A DNA stretch of 64,000 bases from Myxocyprinus asiaticus (GCF_019703515.2 NC_059358.1:49122594-49186593), one strand, 5' to 3'. Positions 1-11,046 are shown, counted from the stretch's first letter. Notes: generated by a model from the sequence alone, not told the origin. Numbers and translations are program-made.

Positions 1-1877
1 AATTAGTTACTAAGAAGTAATAGAGGTCACGTCATTGGAGTGACTTCTGTTCATTGAGAGAATGCTGATACACAAAATATAACAAAGGAATTCCTTTAAA
101 CAAACATTCTCTCTTTTTGAAAAAAAAAAAAAACAGAAAAAAAAAAAACAGGGGTGGGATGCAATTCTTTTAGAGACAAACAAGAAACTGCTGTTTTATT
201 TAATGTGAGGAGATTCTGGCCCCTCAAAAAGCAGGAAAGCCAGAGGGAATGTAGCCTGTCTTGATTCCTTGATATAAACATAAACTATAGATTAATGAAG
301 GCTGTCTAGATCTTGTAGCAGGGGGAAAGATTACTTATCGATCTATATCAAAATTTTCATGCTAATCATGATGAGAAGCTCTGGTGTCTGGTTTTAGAGT
401 TAATAATCTGATTTCTAAGCTGTCTGAGACAATTCCAGTCAGTGTGAGGGCCTAATCATGGCTCCGTTCCCCCATCTGAGTGTGGCAGTCCGAGCCTGCT
501 TGCTTCCTGTCCCCAGAGCCCCAGCCTCCGTCATTGCACGGACAGTGATTGAGGATATGATGTCGACATGTCGACAAATTAAATTTTTAACATTTCAGAG
601 GACATTTGTAGCAGAGGGCTTTGCAAGAGAAGGAAAGGAAAGGAAAGAGAGAGAGAGAGAGAGAGAACGAGAGGGATAAGAGTCAGTGTGAGTGTTGGAG
701 GCGCCACTGACCTCCACACTGGTGCGATTATACAATTTCAGGGCTGCTTCATTGATCCCATTTGAGTTCTTGAATTCTATTATAAAAAGACATACATTTT
801 CATTTGAATGCCTGCTTGAAATTCTGGTTGCTTTCCTTTTCAGTGTTTTTGGGATGTGCAAATGGATTCCATAAAAAAAAAAAAAAAAGGTCAAAAGCAG
901 CTGAACGTGATAAACTCTCTGCTTCTTCTGTTACCTCTGTACTGAAACCTATTGAGACTCATTATGACAGTTAAAACATGCTAAAAGCAAACATGATAGC
1001 ATTGCAGGTATCTGACAAATGATGATTGTCCTTGCATATATGACCTTTGACCATTTAATTCAGTTAATAAGCTGAGTCTTTGCCAAAGGAGTTTAGCCCA
1101 TCTATGTTGGGCCAAGGGGTGGTTTTTTTCACTCCTGTATACCTCTATGTATTTTCCTGTATTGTTATAGTGCAGAGTTCTGGAGTGTTTTGAGTGGTCT
1201 TTTGAGTGTATGGGCTTCTCCTTTAATAGGCTTTTGGGATCCTGTTGTTTACTGTTTTTGAACACCAGCCAAATGTGGCATGAAATTCTAGGGTCAAATT
1301 AAAACTGTTGCTGGACTCTCAACTCTGCTATCAATGAATCTGAACCACTGACTGGGTTTTCTTTCCTGAAAATGTTTCTCTATGTAGCCTACAGCTCAGC
1401 CATGTTTCTGTCCTTGCTCTCGGAGTAGCCAATAAAGAGCATATTTGGTCCAGGTTTGGATTATTACATTGTGTCTTGTACCATTGCAGCTTCTGAAAGG
1501 TAGATGCCATGTAATCAGATGCACTGATTTTCTGATGACATATTTTGCTTTTAAAGGCATGTCTGAGTTTCAATGTTTTTCAAACATTCTATTGTAGAAT
1601 TCCCTTCAAAGATTAAGAAAATCATGTGATTAAATTTGCATAATACAAAACAGTACACAGTATGTTGTTTTCATGTGTGCCTGGTAGTGTTGTAAGGATA
1701 CCAACATTTCAGTAAACCATGCAATTTCCCAGTTCTTGATACCAATTTCGATGCCACAGTAAAATATGGTGATATGGTAATGTGCAATTGAACACACTCA
1801 TTTGTCCTATTTAAAAAAATTGCACTTCAGTATAAATACATTAATACAAATGCATGTGTCCTTCATGTGTTTTTCAA
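1..1877. other. No recognisable gene or element
   Basis: I see no supported coding region or terminal repeat in this stretch. It contains adenine runs near 119-147 and 874-888 and a purine-rich GA tract at about 632-672. Short ORFs on both strands lack known motifs and are broken by low-complexity runs. Confidence 0.5.
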
Positions 1878-2320
1878 TTAAAGATATAGTCCACCAAAAA
1901 ATGAAAATTCTCTCATCATTTACTCGCCCTCATGCCATCCCAGATGTGTATGACTTTCTTCTGCTGAACACAAACAAACATTTTTATCAGAACCTTTTAG
2001 CTTTGTAGGTCCATAAAATGCAAGTGAATGGGTATGAAAATTCTGAAGCTTCAAAATGCACACAAAGGCAGAAAAAAAGTAATCCATAAGACTCCAGTGG
2101 TTAAATCCATGTCTTCAGAAGCAAAATTTAGGTTATGGGTGAGAAACAGCATTATTTATACTAATCCTTTATACTATACATTTTCCAAAAAAAATGAAAA
2201 TAAAAGGAAGAATGTGAAAGTGGATATTGATAGTAAAAAAAGGAATTAAATATTGATGTGTTTCTCACCCACACTAATTATATTGCTTCTGAAGATATGG
2301 ATATGGTCTATGGACACTAA
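1878..2320 (+). repeat. Fold-back repeat, decayed copy
   Basis: The left arm begins near 1878 with a degraded form of the AAAGGGATAGTTCACCC terminus. It runs through the same internal order as the complete copy at 14739-15421 (Ctttcttctgctgaac, GGTCCATAaAATGCAAGTGA, GTGGTTAAATCCAT, GGGTGAGAAACAG). The second arm starts near 2252 as the inverse (TGTTTCTCACCCACAC) but breaks off before its outer terminus. This is a palindromic non-autonomous repeat of a kind common in cyprinid genomes. It has no coding capacity. Confidence 0.7.
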
Positions 2321-2839
2321 AAAACACTAAAACGTATAGTTCATACAAAATTATTTCAGTAGTTTGCAAGTTAATGTAATCCTATTTAGAGAATAGTGTC
2401 AAATGTTTATGGCTCGCTGTCCTGGGTGAAGGGCTCGAGGCTTGATCTGAGCATGAATACTATAATTTGAGGGAGGGGAGGTGCTTGCTGAGCCCTGTGA
2501 GAGGTGGGCAGAGGCGCCAATGTATGATAGAACGAGCAGGGGCTCCTAGTGGAGACAGCCTTGCACTAGGGTCTGCTTGGGTGATATGAAACTGGGAGGT
2601 GTAGAATAGGTAGAGATGGAGATTGAAAATAGGCGGAAGCACTGAAGAGACAGTGGCGGTTGCAGCCACATGGAAATGAGCTCTGCGAGAGCTGAAAAGT
2701 GCTGGAGGGATTGTTATGCCCAAACGTGGGGGCCACCTCTGAGTCGTCTGTGTAAGCAGGTGTCAGCTGTCCCCTCCGGGAGTTCCTGCATACTGGTGAT
2801 GCGGTCCTCATTTCGCCATCCTCCCGCTCAGGTTGTGCA

Positions 2840-4455
2840 GAAACAGGGTGTTAATCCAGATAATCTCCATTTGCTGAAACACTCTACTGTAAATTCTACT
2901 ATGATCTCGGAGCCTATTACTGTCAAGATGGCCCTAATCAATGCAGACCATTATCGAATAAATCATTTGTTTTAAATGACTTTTTCACATTGCACTCTTT
3001 GGATTTTTTATTTGTGATGGAGACTTGGCTCAGCCCTGGTGACTTCATCTCTCTTAGTGAACTTTCTCCTCCAGACTGTGCATTTTTTTAGTTCTCCTAG
3101 GAGCTTTGGACATGGTGGTGGTGTTGCCACTATTTTTAAAAACAATTTTAGATGCAAATTGCTACCTACGGCATGTTCTCAAGTTTTGAGGCACAGTTAT
3201 TAAAGATCGACATTATGGGGACTGTGCCATGTGCTCTTGTGTACAGACATCCTAAGGTTAACAACTTTATTAATCAATTTACAGTTTTTCTCACAGATTT
3301 GGTTTCTAGCAGTGATAGACTGTTGATGCTCAGTGACTTCAATGCCCACCTCTGTTGTCCTTCCAAACCTCTGGTGAAGGATTGTGTCTGCCTTTTAAAA
3401 TCTTTTCATTTTTTGCAATCAGTGTCTGGTCTTACTCATAATCTGGGTCACACACTTGATCTGGTTTCATCCTATGGATTTTCTGTAACCAATCTGGAGA
3501 TTGCTGATGTTGGTATTTCTGATCACTTCTCTATTGTATTTGACTCTGTATGCACAGGCCATCTCCCCACCATCTCACAGTCTGTAAATTCTCTCGGGCC
3601 ATTCACTCATCCACTGCCAGTCAATTTGCAGATCACTATCAGGCCCATTTTTCTAACTCTTCTCTTATAGGGTTGGATACTGAGGAGCTTATTGAAACTT
3701 TCAATAAATCATGTTCTTCTGCTTTAGATGTTGTTGCTCCTGTTAAACCCAGGAGAACTAAGGGTAAGGGTCTCCCTCAGCCTTGGTTAAATGACACCAC
3801 CCACTCTCTCAGACAAGAGTGCAGAAAGGCTGAGTGTAAGTGGAAGAAAGACAAGCTCCAGGTCTCATACATCTAAGAGCCTGTTTAAATAACTATCAAA
3901 AATCAGTGAAATTGACCATATCAAATTTTGTTTCTGAATTGATTTCAGAAAAAGTGAACAGGCCTAAAGTGCTGTTTAAGACGATTGACTCAGTTACATC
4001 ACATGTCAGTCACCTCTCAGGAGGCGTCCGCTGAGACCTGTGAAAAGTTTCTGCATTTTTTTAACCATAATGTCCAAGAAATTAAAGCCTCTATTAAGCC
4101 CTCAAAATTTCATTTACCACTGGTAGCTCAGCTTCTTGGCTCTTTAACATGCTTTCAGTCAGTCTCCTCAGGCCACCTTGCTGATTTGGTGTCTGTGATG
4201 AAGTGTTCTAATGGCAAGGCTGATGTTCTGCGTCCACGTTTGTTCAAAGATGTTTTTGCTACATTGAGCTCTGATGTGTCCGCTATTATCAATAGCTCAC
4301 TAGCTAGTGGGGTAGTTCCAGCTAGTTTTAAACATACAACTGTGCAGCTGTTGCTCAAAAAAACACATCTCGGTTCTACTGTATATACTGCCATTCATTC
4401 CTAAGCTGCTGGAGAAAGTTGTTTATTCTCAGCTAAGCTCATATTTGAACTCTTT
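2840..4455 (+). pseudogene. LINE endonuclease and linker remnant
   Basis: This is the apurinic-type endonuclease of the L2-like LINE. The first third (2840-3150) is readable only across several frames. From 3152 an open stretch shows LLMLSDFNAHL, a GHTLDLV motif and ISDHFSIVFDS, which are the metal-binding and catalytic end of the domain. The following linker, with LNDTTHSLRQECRKAE, is in another frame (3550-3876), and later pieces shift again (3840-4034, 3985-4404). The enzyme would nick target DNA to prime reverse transcription. Several frameshifts and stops make it non-functional. Sequence similarity ends near 4457, where the L1 fragment begins. Confidence 0.75.
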
Positions 4456-4459
4456 TAAC

Positions 4460-4863
4460 TATTAGTAAATATTATCCAAAATCAACCTTTGCCCCTGAAT
4501 TTCTGCTAAAACAATAATGATTCTTCCTAATTTATCTTCAATCTGTTTGAGACATTTGGATTGTAGCTGTTTACTTATTAATGTAATGAAAAAAGTTTAG
4601 TGCCTGCTCTTACTTGAGCCAGCACTAAAGAAAACATGCCCACCTGATATCTTCCCAAATCTTTCAGCTTCCTGTGGGGAAAGATGCGTTTCTTGAAGAA
4701 ACACAATGTCATATTTATTTTGTTTAAGACAAGAAATAAGCTTCCTTCTTTTTATGGGGTGCCCCAACCCATTCACATTCCACACGGAGACAGACAATCC
4801 ACTCATATTAACATTTAACCCACACACGACAGCGCCAACCGGCGTCCATCCCTCTAAACTCAA
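4460..4863 (-). pseudogene. L1 ORF2 endonuclease start
   Basis: Reading minus from 4863, the protein shows SVWNVNGLGHPIKRRK and VFLQETHLSPQEA. The Asn of WNVNG and the Glu of QETHL are the first two catalytic positions of L1-family AP endonucleases. The frame opens with about 25 residues before the conserved core, breaks after GSSKSR near 4600, and continues out of frame as CLKQIEDKLGR and ILDNIY to about 4460. RT and the C-terminal domain are absent. Confidence 0.7.
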
Positions 4864-4989
4864 TCAGTCCATGTACATCAACAAGAGTCCTCGCGACAAC
4901 TTTGCCGTCGGATTGCTCAAGTCCAGTGTTTCTATACAGATTTTGTGAGACAGAATTACATAACAGAAGAAAATCTATAGAACAAACTC

Positions 4990-5128
4990 CAGCCAATAGG
5001 AAGAATAAACACAAAGAACATGTAGATTCATCCACTTAACTGTCCCGAAGATGTGTTCCTCCACAAAACAAACTCCAGCCACTAGCGGAACTAGCACACA
5101 CACACACACACAGAGAAAAAATAAATAA

Positions 5129-5164
<36 letters not shown>

Positions 5165-5800
5165 TTTAAAAAAAAGGTCCGTTCAGTTTCCTCGGACAGT
5201 CAAACGAATGTTCAGTGAGCCGGTTGTTACATTAGTGCAGCAGATGACCTAATCCTTCCAATGTACTGCAAAAAATTCTCCACAAAACAAACAAGCACAA
5301 GGAATGTGCAGATTCATCCACAGCATTGTCCCGAAGAAGTGTTACTACACAAAACAAACCCCATCTGCTAGGCAGAACCAGTACAAAAAGAAACAAAAAA
5401 GGCACCGAGCTTCCTGGAATCATCAAGTGAATGTTCAGTGAGTCAGGTCCACTAGACTGCAGAGCGAGCACCACATAATGACTTACTCATTTCATCGACC
5501 CCACAAAGGACAATGCCTGTTGGGGACAAGTAAATACTTTGCGGCCATCCTGAGCATCTATTCCCAGCCTGGCCGGGAACATCAGTGCAAAAGCGACCCT
5601 CCGCCGATGCAAAAGTTTCTTGAAGGAGTGTTATTCCACAAAACAAACTCCAGCCGCTAGGCGGAACCAGCACAAAAAGAAACAAAAAAGGCACCCAGCT
5701 TCCTCGGACAGTCAAGTGAATGTTCAGTGAGTCAGGCTCACTTGGCAGCAATGTGAGAATCACACCATGGCTTACTCGTTAAAATGACTTTATGAAGGAC
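4990..5800 (-). repeat. Tandem repeats of about 290 bp between L1 ORF1 and ORF2
   Basis: Related blocks recur. TACTTTGCGGCCATCCT occurs at about 5535 and 5827, roughly 292 bp apart. AATGTTCAGTGAG occurs at about 5207, 5431 and 5718. CACAAAACAAAC occurs at about 5060, 5290, 5350 and 5638. The units include the last codons of ORF1 and the following spacer, so the ORF1 C-terminus is partly duplicated downstream of its stop. Confidence 0.65.
5131..5166. repeat. (AAT)n microsatellite
   Basis: An uninterrupted run of about a dozen AAT/TAA units lies inside the L1 spacer repeats. An AC dinucleotide run at 5095-5112 sits just before it. Confidence 0.9.
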
Positions 5801-6582
5801 AATGCTTGCTGGGGACATGTAAATACTTTGCGGCCATCCTTAGTATCTATTCTCAGTTTTGCCGGAAACATCAGAGCAAAAGCGACCTTCCGTTGATGTA
5901 AGAGTTTCTTGCATTCCTTGAATCAATCACATTTCTCTCTTGTAGAATTCGCAAAATCTGGGAACAAGAAAATGTTGTTGTTCTTCCAAGAAAGCCTTCC
6001 TTTACTCCTCGCCTCATGTAACACGAGATCTTTATCGGATGATCTCAGAAATTTGGCCAGAATTGATTGGGGCCTGTCTCCCTCCGCAGATCTCTGAGCC
6101 GGAACTCTGTGAGCTCGCTCGATTTCCAGCTTATGGCCTGTTATGTCGAGCAGACTCGGAAAGAGCTCGTCTAGGAATTTCACCATATTCTGACCCTCTG
6201 CTCGCTCAGGAATTCCAAAAATACAGATGATGTTTCACTGGTTACGATTCTCAATGTCTTCCAACTTTTCCCAAATGCATTCTAAATCTATCTTGGACTC
6301 TAGCAGATTAGCAGATAATTCCCTCTCCGATGACTCCAGATAATCGATCTGTTTCTCAACATCTGACATTCTTGGAACCAAGTCAGTGAATTTCGTCTCT
6401 ATGGAAGTAATCAATCTACTCATTACAGCAAGATCCTCCAAGTCCGCTAAGACCTTCGACATGCTTGACAGTGCACTGTCCAAATTGAGTCCCTGGTCTG
6501 CGGCCCTGTCAGGGGTATCAGCTTGAGCACGTAAGTGTCTTTTAATGTCTCTAGAGCCCGAGGATTTTGAATTCTTTGACAT
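5779..6582 (-). pseudogene. L1 ORF1 protein (nucleic-acid-binding, coiled coil)
   Basis: Reading minus from an ATG at 6582, one frame runs about 268 codons to a TAA at 5779-5781. It is broken by two in-frame TGA codons (after IENRNQ near 6235, and after STREKCD near 5923). The first 115 residues are charged with heptad-like spacing (a region starting DVEKQIDYLESSERELSANL), as expected for the ORF1p coiled-coil trimer. The second part shows FGIPE and LEIERAHR, typical of the RNA-binding domain of fish L1 ORF1p. ORF1p would bind L1 RNA and form the transposition particle. With two stops this copy is inactive. Confidence 0.75.
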
Positions 6583-6727
6583 ATTGTCTTCATAGAACAG
6601 TTATGGAACAGAGTGTATTGAATCTCACCGGTTTATGACATAAAAAGTATAAAAAAATAGCAAAGTGCGCAGAGCTCGCCATTTACACATTTACACAGCT
6701 CGAACCTCACATGGTGTCACGTGACTC

Positions 6728-7139
6728 AGTATTTGACACTGTTGATCATACAATACTTTTAAATAGGCTGGAGTGTATGGCTGGTATTCAGGGTCTGGCT
6801 CTGCAGTGGTTTGCCTCCTACCTTAGAGAGAAGAGTTTCTCTGTGCATATAGGAAATTGTTCCTCTTCAACAGCCTCTCTATCATGTGGTGTGCCCCAGG
6901 GCTCTATTCTGGGACCATCATTGTTCACTCTTTATATGCTTCCACTGCTCACTATTTTTCAGATGTTCAACATATCCTATCACTGCTATGCTGACGACTC
7001 CCAATTTTATTTACCAGTCAGACCTGGTAGTAGCTGCTCTGCTGCATCTATTTTAAAGTGTTTTGTTCAAATAAGATGTTGGATGGCAGATAATTTTCTT
7101 AAATTAAATGAAACCAAGACGGAAGTGATGATCTTTGGC
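6728..7139 (+). pseudogene. LINE reverse transcriptase fragment (L2-like)
   Basis: The fragment resumes the L2-like LINE with VFDTVDHTILLNRLE, then GVPQGSILGPSLFTLY, then the catalytic YADDSQFY and FLKLNETKTEVMIFG. These are RT motifs from palm to thumb. Both Asp residues of the YADD box are intact and the piece is open for about 135 codons. The upstream half of the RT is missing, and the frame is cut near 7139 where the hAT relic begins. It would copy LINE RNA into DNA at the nicked target. Confidence 0.85.
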
Positions 7140-8929
7140 CTGCTCAGTTCATTTTCCTCCATGAATTTGTCCAGCTCAGAAAACATATCAATCTTACCCA
7201 TTTCAACTCGCTCAATCCAGCGCTCGAGTTTTCTCGTGAACGCGTGGATTATATCATTCAGCGACATGATGCTTGTTTTTTCACCCTGCAATGACATATT
7301 AAGTCCATTCAATTTTTCAAATATGCAAGACAAATATGCTAGCCTTGTTAACCAGTCCGGATCAATGAGGTGGTCAGCGAGCTGGGACCCATGCTCCATC
7401 AGAAATAAGCGCACTTCATCCCGCAGCTCATAAAGGCGGCTGAGCACATTCCCTCACGAAAGCCTCCTGACTTCTGTATGTAACAGCAAGCACTCATGCT
7501 CCGATCCCAGTTTGTTACAGAGAGTGGCAAACAGCCTGATATTGAGTGGACAAGCTTTTATGTAGTTGATAATTTTTATCGCAGTCTCAAGAACACGTTT
7601 AAGTTCTGGGTCAAGTGTTTTGCTCGCAAGAGCTTCTCTGTGTATAATACAATGCGTGAAATTTACGTGAGGCGCCACCTGTAAGACTCTTGCTTTAAGA
7701 CCTTTCTTTTTTCCCAGCATCGCTCCAGCACCGTCTGTACACACACTGATGCACTCGTCCCAAGACAGTCCCTCTCCTTTTAGTTTGTTGTCAAGTTTTG
7801 TGAAAATGTCCTCGCCTGTGCACGTTCCCTCCAGCGGGGTGCAGAACAGTATGTCCTCGTTAAGTTTTCCATCAAAACTGTATCTAACGAACACAAGCAG
7901 CTGGGCAGAGTTTGATTTATTCATCTAACTGTAAAGCTTATTTTTTCCCTTTCTTCACTCTGTCCACCAGCTGACACTTTATGTCCTGGGCCATGTCGGA
8001 GATGCGCCAGGCAATAGTCACGTTATACAGCGGCACTGATTTTAGCTCACGGGCCAGTTTATCCCCATGCATAGCCCGACTTATAGCTATAGCAGCGGGT
8101 TTGATAAGGGTTTCTCCGATCGTGTGTGGCTTTTTTGCCTGTGCAATTAAATATTCCACCTCATATGATGCCTGTTGAGCTTTGGCAGGGATTGTTGTCT
8201 GTTTAGTTAGGAATTTCTTTTGGCCTTGCAACTCTTGCGCCTTTCGCCGGAAAAAATCTACTGGTTTAGCAACGAGAGAGGGGTGCTTGGTTTTTAAGTG
8301 TCGTAGCATTTTTACAGGCTTTAGGCTTTCATGTGCAAGCACCTCAGTGCACACTACACATTGTGGATGTTGTATTTCGTTGACGATGTGAATCCATACT
8401 GGATAAATTCCTCTCGATACTTTCGGCACTTGAAGTAAGGCTGATCCAACTGTTGATGGATGTCCTCCTTATGCACACGCCGGTCTCTTCCCGTACCTGA
8501 GGTCGATGGCCTTTCTGACGGTGGTGCTTCTCCGCTCTCCTCCGCTGGCCTCTCTGCTGGCCTCCCTGCTTTGTCTTTCAATATTAACCAACGTTTCATT
8601 TTGACAAAAATAATATTGTAAACTTAAAGCCTAAAAAATTACCTATGTGCACATATCGGAATGTTTATGGGTGCTGTGAATTGACCTGCTGCAACTGATG
8701 CTGATGCTAATATGTCGTTAATCTGTCTAATCATCTCCGGGGTCATGAGGGGACAAGGGCAATTTTATTTGCATGGTTTTTATTTTTAATTTAACGACTA
8801 TTTTTATCTTTTGTTACAATTATGGCTAAAATATACTATTTCTAATCATTTAAAAATTGTATTTGATTTCTGGAAATCATCTTGCGGCCCCCCCACACTG
8901 TCTCGCGACCCCTACTTTGGGAACCTCTG
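7140..8929 (-). mobile_element. hAT element (ZBED/BED-finger type), 3' truncated
   Basis: The terminus at 8895-8929 reads, on the minus strand, CAGAGGTTCCCAAAG followed by a GTCGCGAG block. This is the characteristic end of ZBED-type hAT elements. Transposase remnants follow leftward to about 7140, where the sequence joins LINE RT directly. No second terminal repeat or C-terminal dimerisation domain is seen, so the 3' end of the element has been deleted. Confidence 0.75.
7148..8599 (-). pseudogene. ZBED5-like hAT transposase remnant
   Basis: The minus-strand order is as follows. At 8599, an N-terminus MKRWLILKDKAG with a Pro/Ser-rich linker. Then a RKYREEFIQYGFT motif near 8430. Then a BED zinc finger, CVVCTEVLAHESLKP plus RHLKTKH (the C-x2-C ... 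H-x4-H ligands, near 8300-8370), and FFRRKAQEL. After a stop near 7938, a second frame (7924-7454) carries LSWDECISVCTDGAGAMLG, a catalytic-core block of this family, and NFTHCIIHREALA. A third frame (7447-7148) adds a Leu-rich region. At least three breaks and the missing hATC domain make it a pseudogene. Similar proteins have been domesticated in vertebrates, but the frameshifts argue against that here. Confidence 0.8.
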
Positions 8930-8936
8930 CGCTAAT

Positions 8937-9913
8937 ACACACAAGAATGTCAAAAATCTTGGGGTCATTTATAACACGTCATTGCTTTTCGACAGACAAT
9001 TAAGTGCTGTTATGAGAGGAAGTTTTTTCCAGTTAAGATCAATTGCAAAGTTGAAACATTTTCTTACTAGTAAAGATCTTGAAACTGTAGTCCATGCTCT
9101 TATTACCTCATGGCTGGATTATTGTAATTCCCTGTATGTTGGTTTGCCTCAGTCATCCCTTTCTCAGTTGCAGATGGTCCAAAATGCTGCAGCTAGATTT
9201 TTATCGGGGACTAGAAAAACTGAGCACATCACCCATGTACTGGCTTCCCTGCACTGGCAACCAGTCAGGTACAGAACTGATTTTACATTTTGTAATGATG
9301 AGGAGGCGGAAGCCGAGGAAGAATCCATATGCGGATGTTTATTCAAACAATCCATCAAAATCCAAACACAGTGTCAGAAAAACAGGCAGTGAGGTCAAAA
9401 ACACAGTAAAGCAGTCCAACCAGGCAAACAGGCAAAAGGGGAGATCCAAAAGAGAAGTCAAAACAAACAGGTCAAAACACTAGGCAATAAGGCAATAAGG
9501 GAATAAGGCAAACGCTTGGTAAGGCAGATGATCTGGCAATACTTCGCAATATGGGAACGAGCATGCATGGCTTATATACTAGGCAAACAGGAAATGACAT
9601 TACAGGAACTGATGTGGCAGGAAACAGGAAGTGACAGTTCAGAATTCAGGTGAGGGCTCCCTCTGGTGGGCAGGAGACCGCTCAGATGTTACACATTTTT
9701 GATCTATGTCTACAAGGCCCTGTCTGGTCTTGCTCCACAATACATTTGTGACCTTTTGCACCCATACTCACTGAGATCTTGTAACCAACATGTTCTATCT
9801 GTTCCCTGCTGTCATTGCAAGTCCAAGGGAGATAGAGCATTCTCTGTTGTTGCCCCCAAGCTTTGGAACCAGTCTCCCTACTCACTTGAGGTTAGCCCCA
9901 TCCTTGTCTAATT
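8937..9913 (+). pseudogene. LINE C-terminal region, split by a solo LTR
   Basis: The L2-like LINE resumes with NVKNLGVIYNTSLLFDRQ, FLTSKDLETVVHALITSW, QMVQNAAARFLSG and HVLASLHWQPVRYRTDF up to about 9290. It continues past the solo LTR as IYVYKALSGLAPQYICDLL and GDRAFSVVAPKLWNQSP (9699-9880). These are the conserved blocks downstream of RT in L2/CR1-group LINEs. The reading is nearly continuous once the LTR is set aside. Confidence 0.8.
9291..9693 (-). mobile_element. Solo LTR, 403 bp, minus orientation
   Basis: The element begins TGTAATGATG and ends GATGTTACA, and is flanked by the direct repeat CATTT (9286-9290 and 9694-9698). It splits a LINE codon series that is otherwise continuous. Read on the minus strand it has a TATA-like AGTATATAAG about 115 bp in and an AATAAA signal near its 3' end. 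TG...CA ends, a 5-bp duplication and promoter and polyadenylation signals indicate a solo LTR, probably of the Ty3/gypsy group. Confidence 0.85.
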
Positions 9914-10117
9914 TTAAGACTTCTCTTAAAACTTATCTGTATTCCATATCTTTTAATAATATCTAGGGTCATTTTATATAAAACAAACAAAATTGTTTTA
10001 GATACTTGTTTATACTATTTCACTCTTTTATCTATTTTGTGCAGCAGTTTGGTTCAACTGTTGTTGTTTTTAAATGTGCTTTAAAAATCAATTTGTCTTG
10101 ACTTGACTTGACTTGAA
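9914..10117 (+). repeat. LINE 3' untranslated tail with CTTGA repeats
   Basis: After the last coding block, an AT-rich tail includes GTGCTTTAAAAATCAA and ends in about four CTTGA units. LINEs of this group commonly end in such a short tandem tail. The Ngaro-type sequence starts immediately afterwards. Confidence 0.65.
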
Positions 10118-10151
10118 ACATCCCCCTGACCCTGAATGTGAACGTTTGTGT

Positions 10152-11046
10152 TTAGCTAATTAGGGCTTGATGTGCTTTTCTGATATGGAGATGGTTGGTG
10201 CAGATATAGCCGAGATATACATCGGATGACCAGCGGCCCAGTAATTGTATTTGGTTTTTGGGCAGTCCTTTGTGGGCTGCTGTGGTTGCGGCACCGATGC
10301 GAAATGAATGGCTTATGTATAGTTTATCTGAGATGCCGGAATTCAGCAGGATGGATTTGAAGTGTTTGTGGAACCAGAATCGGGATACTGCTTGATTTTT
10401 GTTGTCGACGAAGAGGGGATCAAGAGGGTGTTTTTGTTTGGGATCCTCTGTAATGTAGGTAGTGTGCTGGTGATTGGAAGTTCTGGATGGGAGTAGGAAG
10501 GTTGAAAATGAAAATTGGATGACCTTTTTGGATTTGGTCTGTTTTGCTTTGTTTGACGAAGTATCTGATTGAGTCGTTATCTAGGATATGGAGGTCCAAA
10601 ATAGTGGGATAGATTCTTGGGTTGAATTTTGTTGTGGTGGTGAATTCGGAGCAACAGAGGATGCCGAAGAAGGCAAGAATGAACATGGCATCTAAGGTTT
10701 TTGAGGTATTTAGAGAAATTTAGTCCTAATGGAGAGTGTTTAGTCAACGATTTAATAAATCGATAGTGAGTGGTTGTCTGGTATAAATTCTGGGGGGTTG
10801 GGATTTGTGGATGCCCTTGACAAGGAGTGAGATCTGGGGATGGTTTATTGTAGGGGAATTTTTTCCAAAAATTAATTTGTGAAAGAAATGAATGCCGCTT
10901 AGGTCCCCTTTAATAGTACCGGGGTGGAGGTTTTTGGTTTTGTTGAGGTGTGAGGCGAAGGAGGATATGAAAAGGAGAGAAAAATATAAGTTACATGGAA
11001 ATCTTTGAAGCATTTCCATGCTGTCTGGTTTGTTTTTAGGGTTCAT
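10152..11046 (-). pseudogene. Tyrosine recombinase (Ngaro-type)
   Basis: The minus-strand protein starts near 11046 (MNPKNKPDSMEMLQRF), with ISSFASHLNKTKNLHPGTIK and SLLVKGIHKSQPPRIYTRQP in the core-binding part. Frame changes occur near 10740 and 10420. The catalytic part shows FGILCCSEFTTTTKFNPR, then HSFRIGAATTAAHKG and GRWSSDVYLGYI near 10330-10190, ending ALIS and a TAA at 10152-10154. The His, the second Arg, the Trp and the Tyr nucleophile typical of tyrosine recombinases can be seen. The enzyme would integrate the circular cDNA without duplicating the target. Confidence 0.75.

Larger units (their letters stand above)
4458..6705 (-). mobile_element. L1-type LINE, 5' portion only
   Basis: A minus-strand L1-like element is present from its 5' untranslated region (near 6600-6705) through ORF1, a tandem-repeat spacer and the first part of ORF2. 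It stops inside the endonuclease at about 4458, around the conserved NIY motif. This is opposite to the usual 5' truncation of LINEs, so the 3' part was probably lost by deletion together with part of the host LINE. It interrupts the L2-like LINE. Confidence 0.7.
2820..10117 (+). mobile_element. L2-like LINE, split by three insertions
   Basis: One non-LTR retrotransposon can be followed in order. Endonuclease segments lie at 2840-4455, the reverse transcriptase at 6728-7139, C-terminal segments at 8937-9285 and 9699-9913, and a 3' tail ends in CTTGA repeats at 10097-10117. The breaks are filled by an L1 fragment (4458-6705), a hAT relic (7140-8929) and a solo LTR (9291-9693). Codons for about 60-100 residues between endonuclease and RT are missing, so the L1 junction also carries a deletion. 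The motifs (DFNAHL, ISDHFSIVF, GVPQGSILGP, YADDSQFY, ALITSWLDYCNSLY) fit the L2/CR1 group; the exact clade is uncertain. The true 5' end may lie upstream, near 2400. Confidence 0.75.

Noticed and set aside
7454..8599. Domesticated ZBED gene
   Set aside because: The three reading frames are separated by stops and shifts, the C-terminal domain is deleted and transposon ends are still attached; a dead transposase is simpler.
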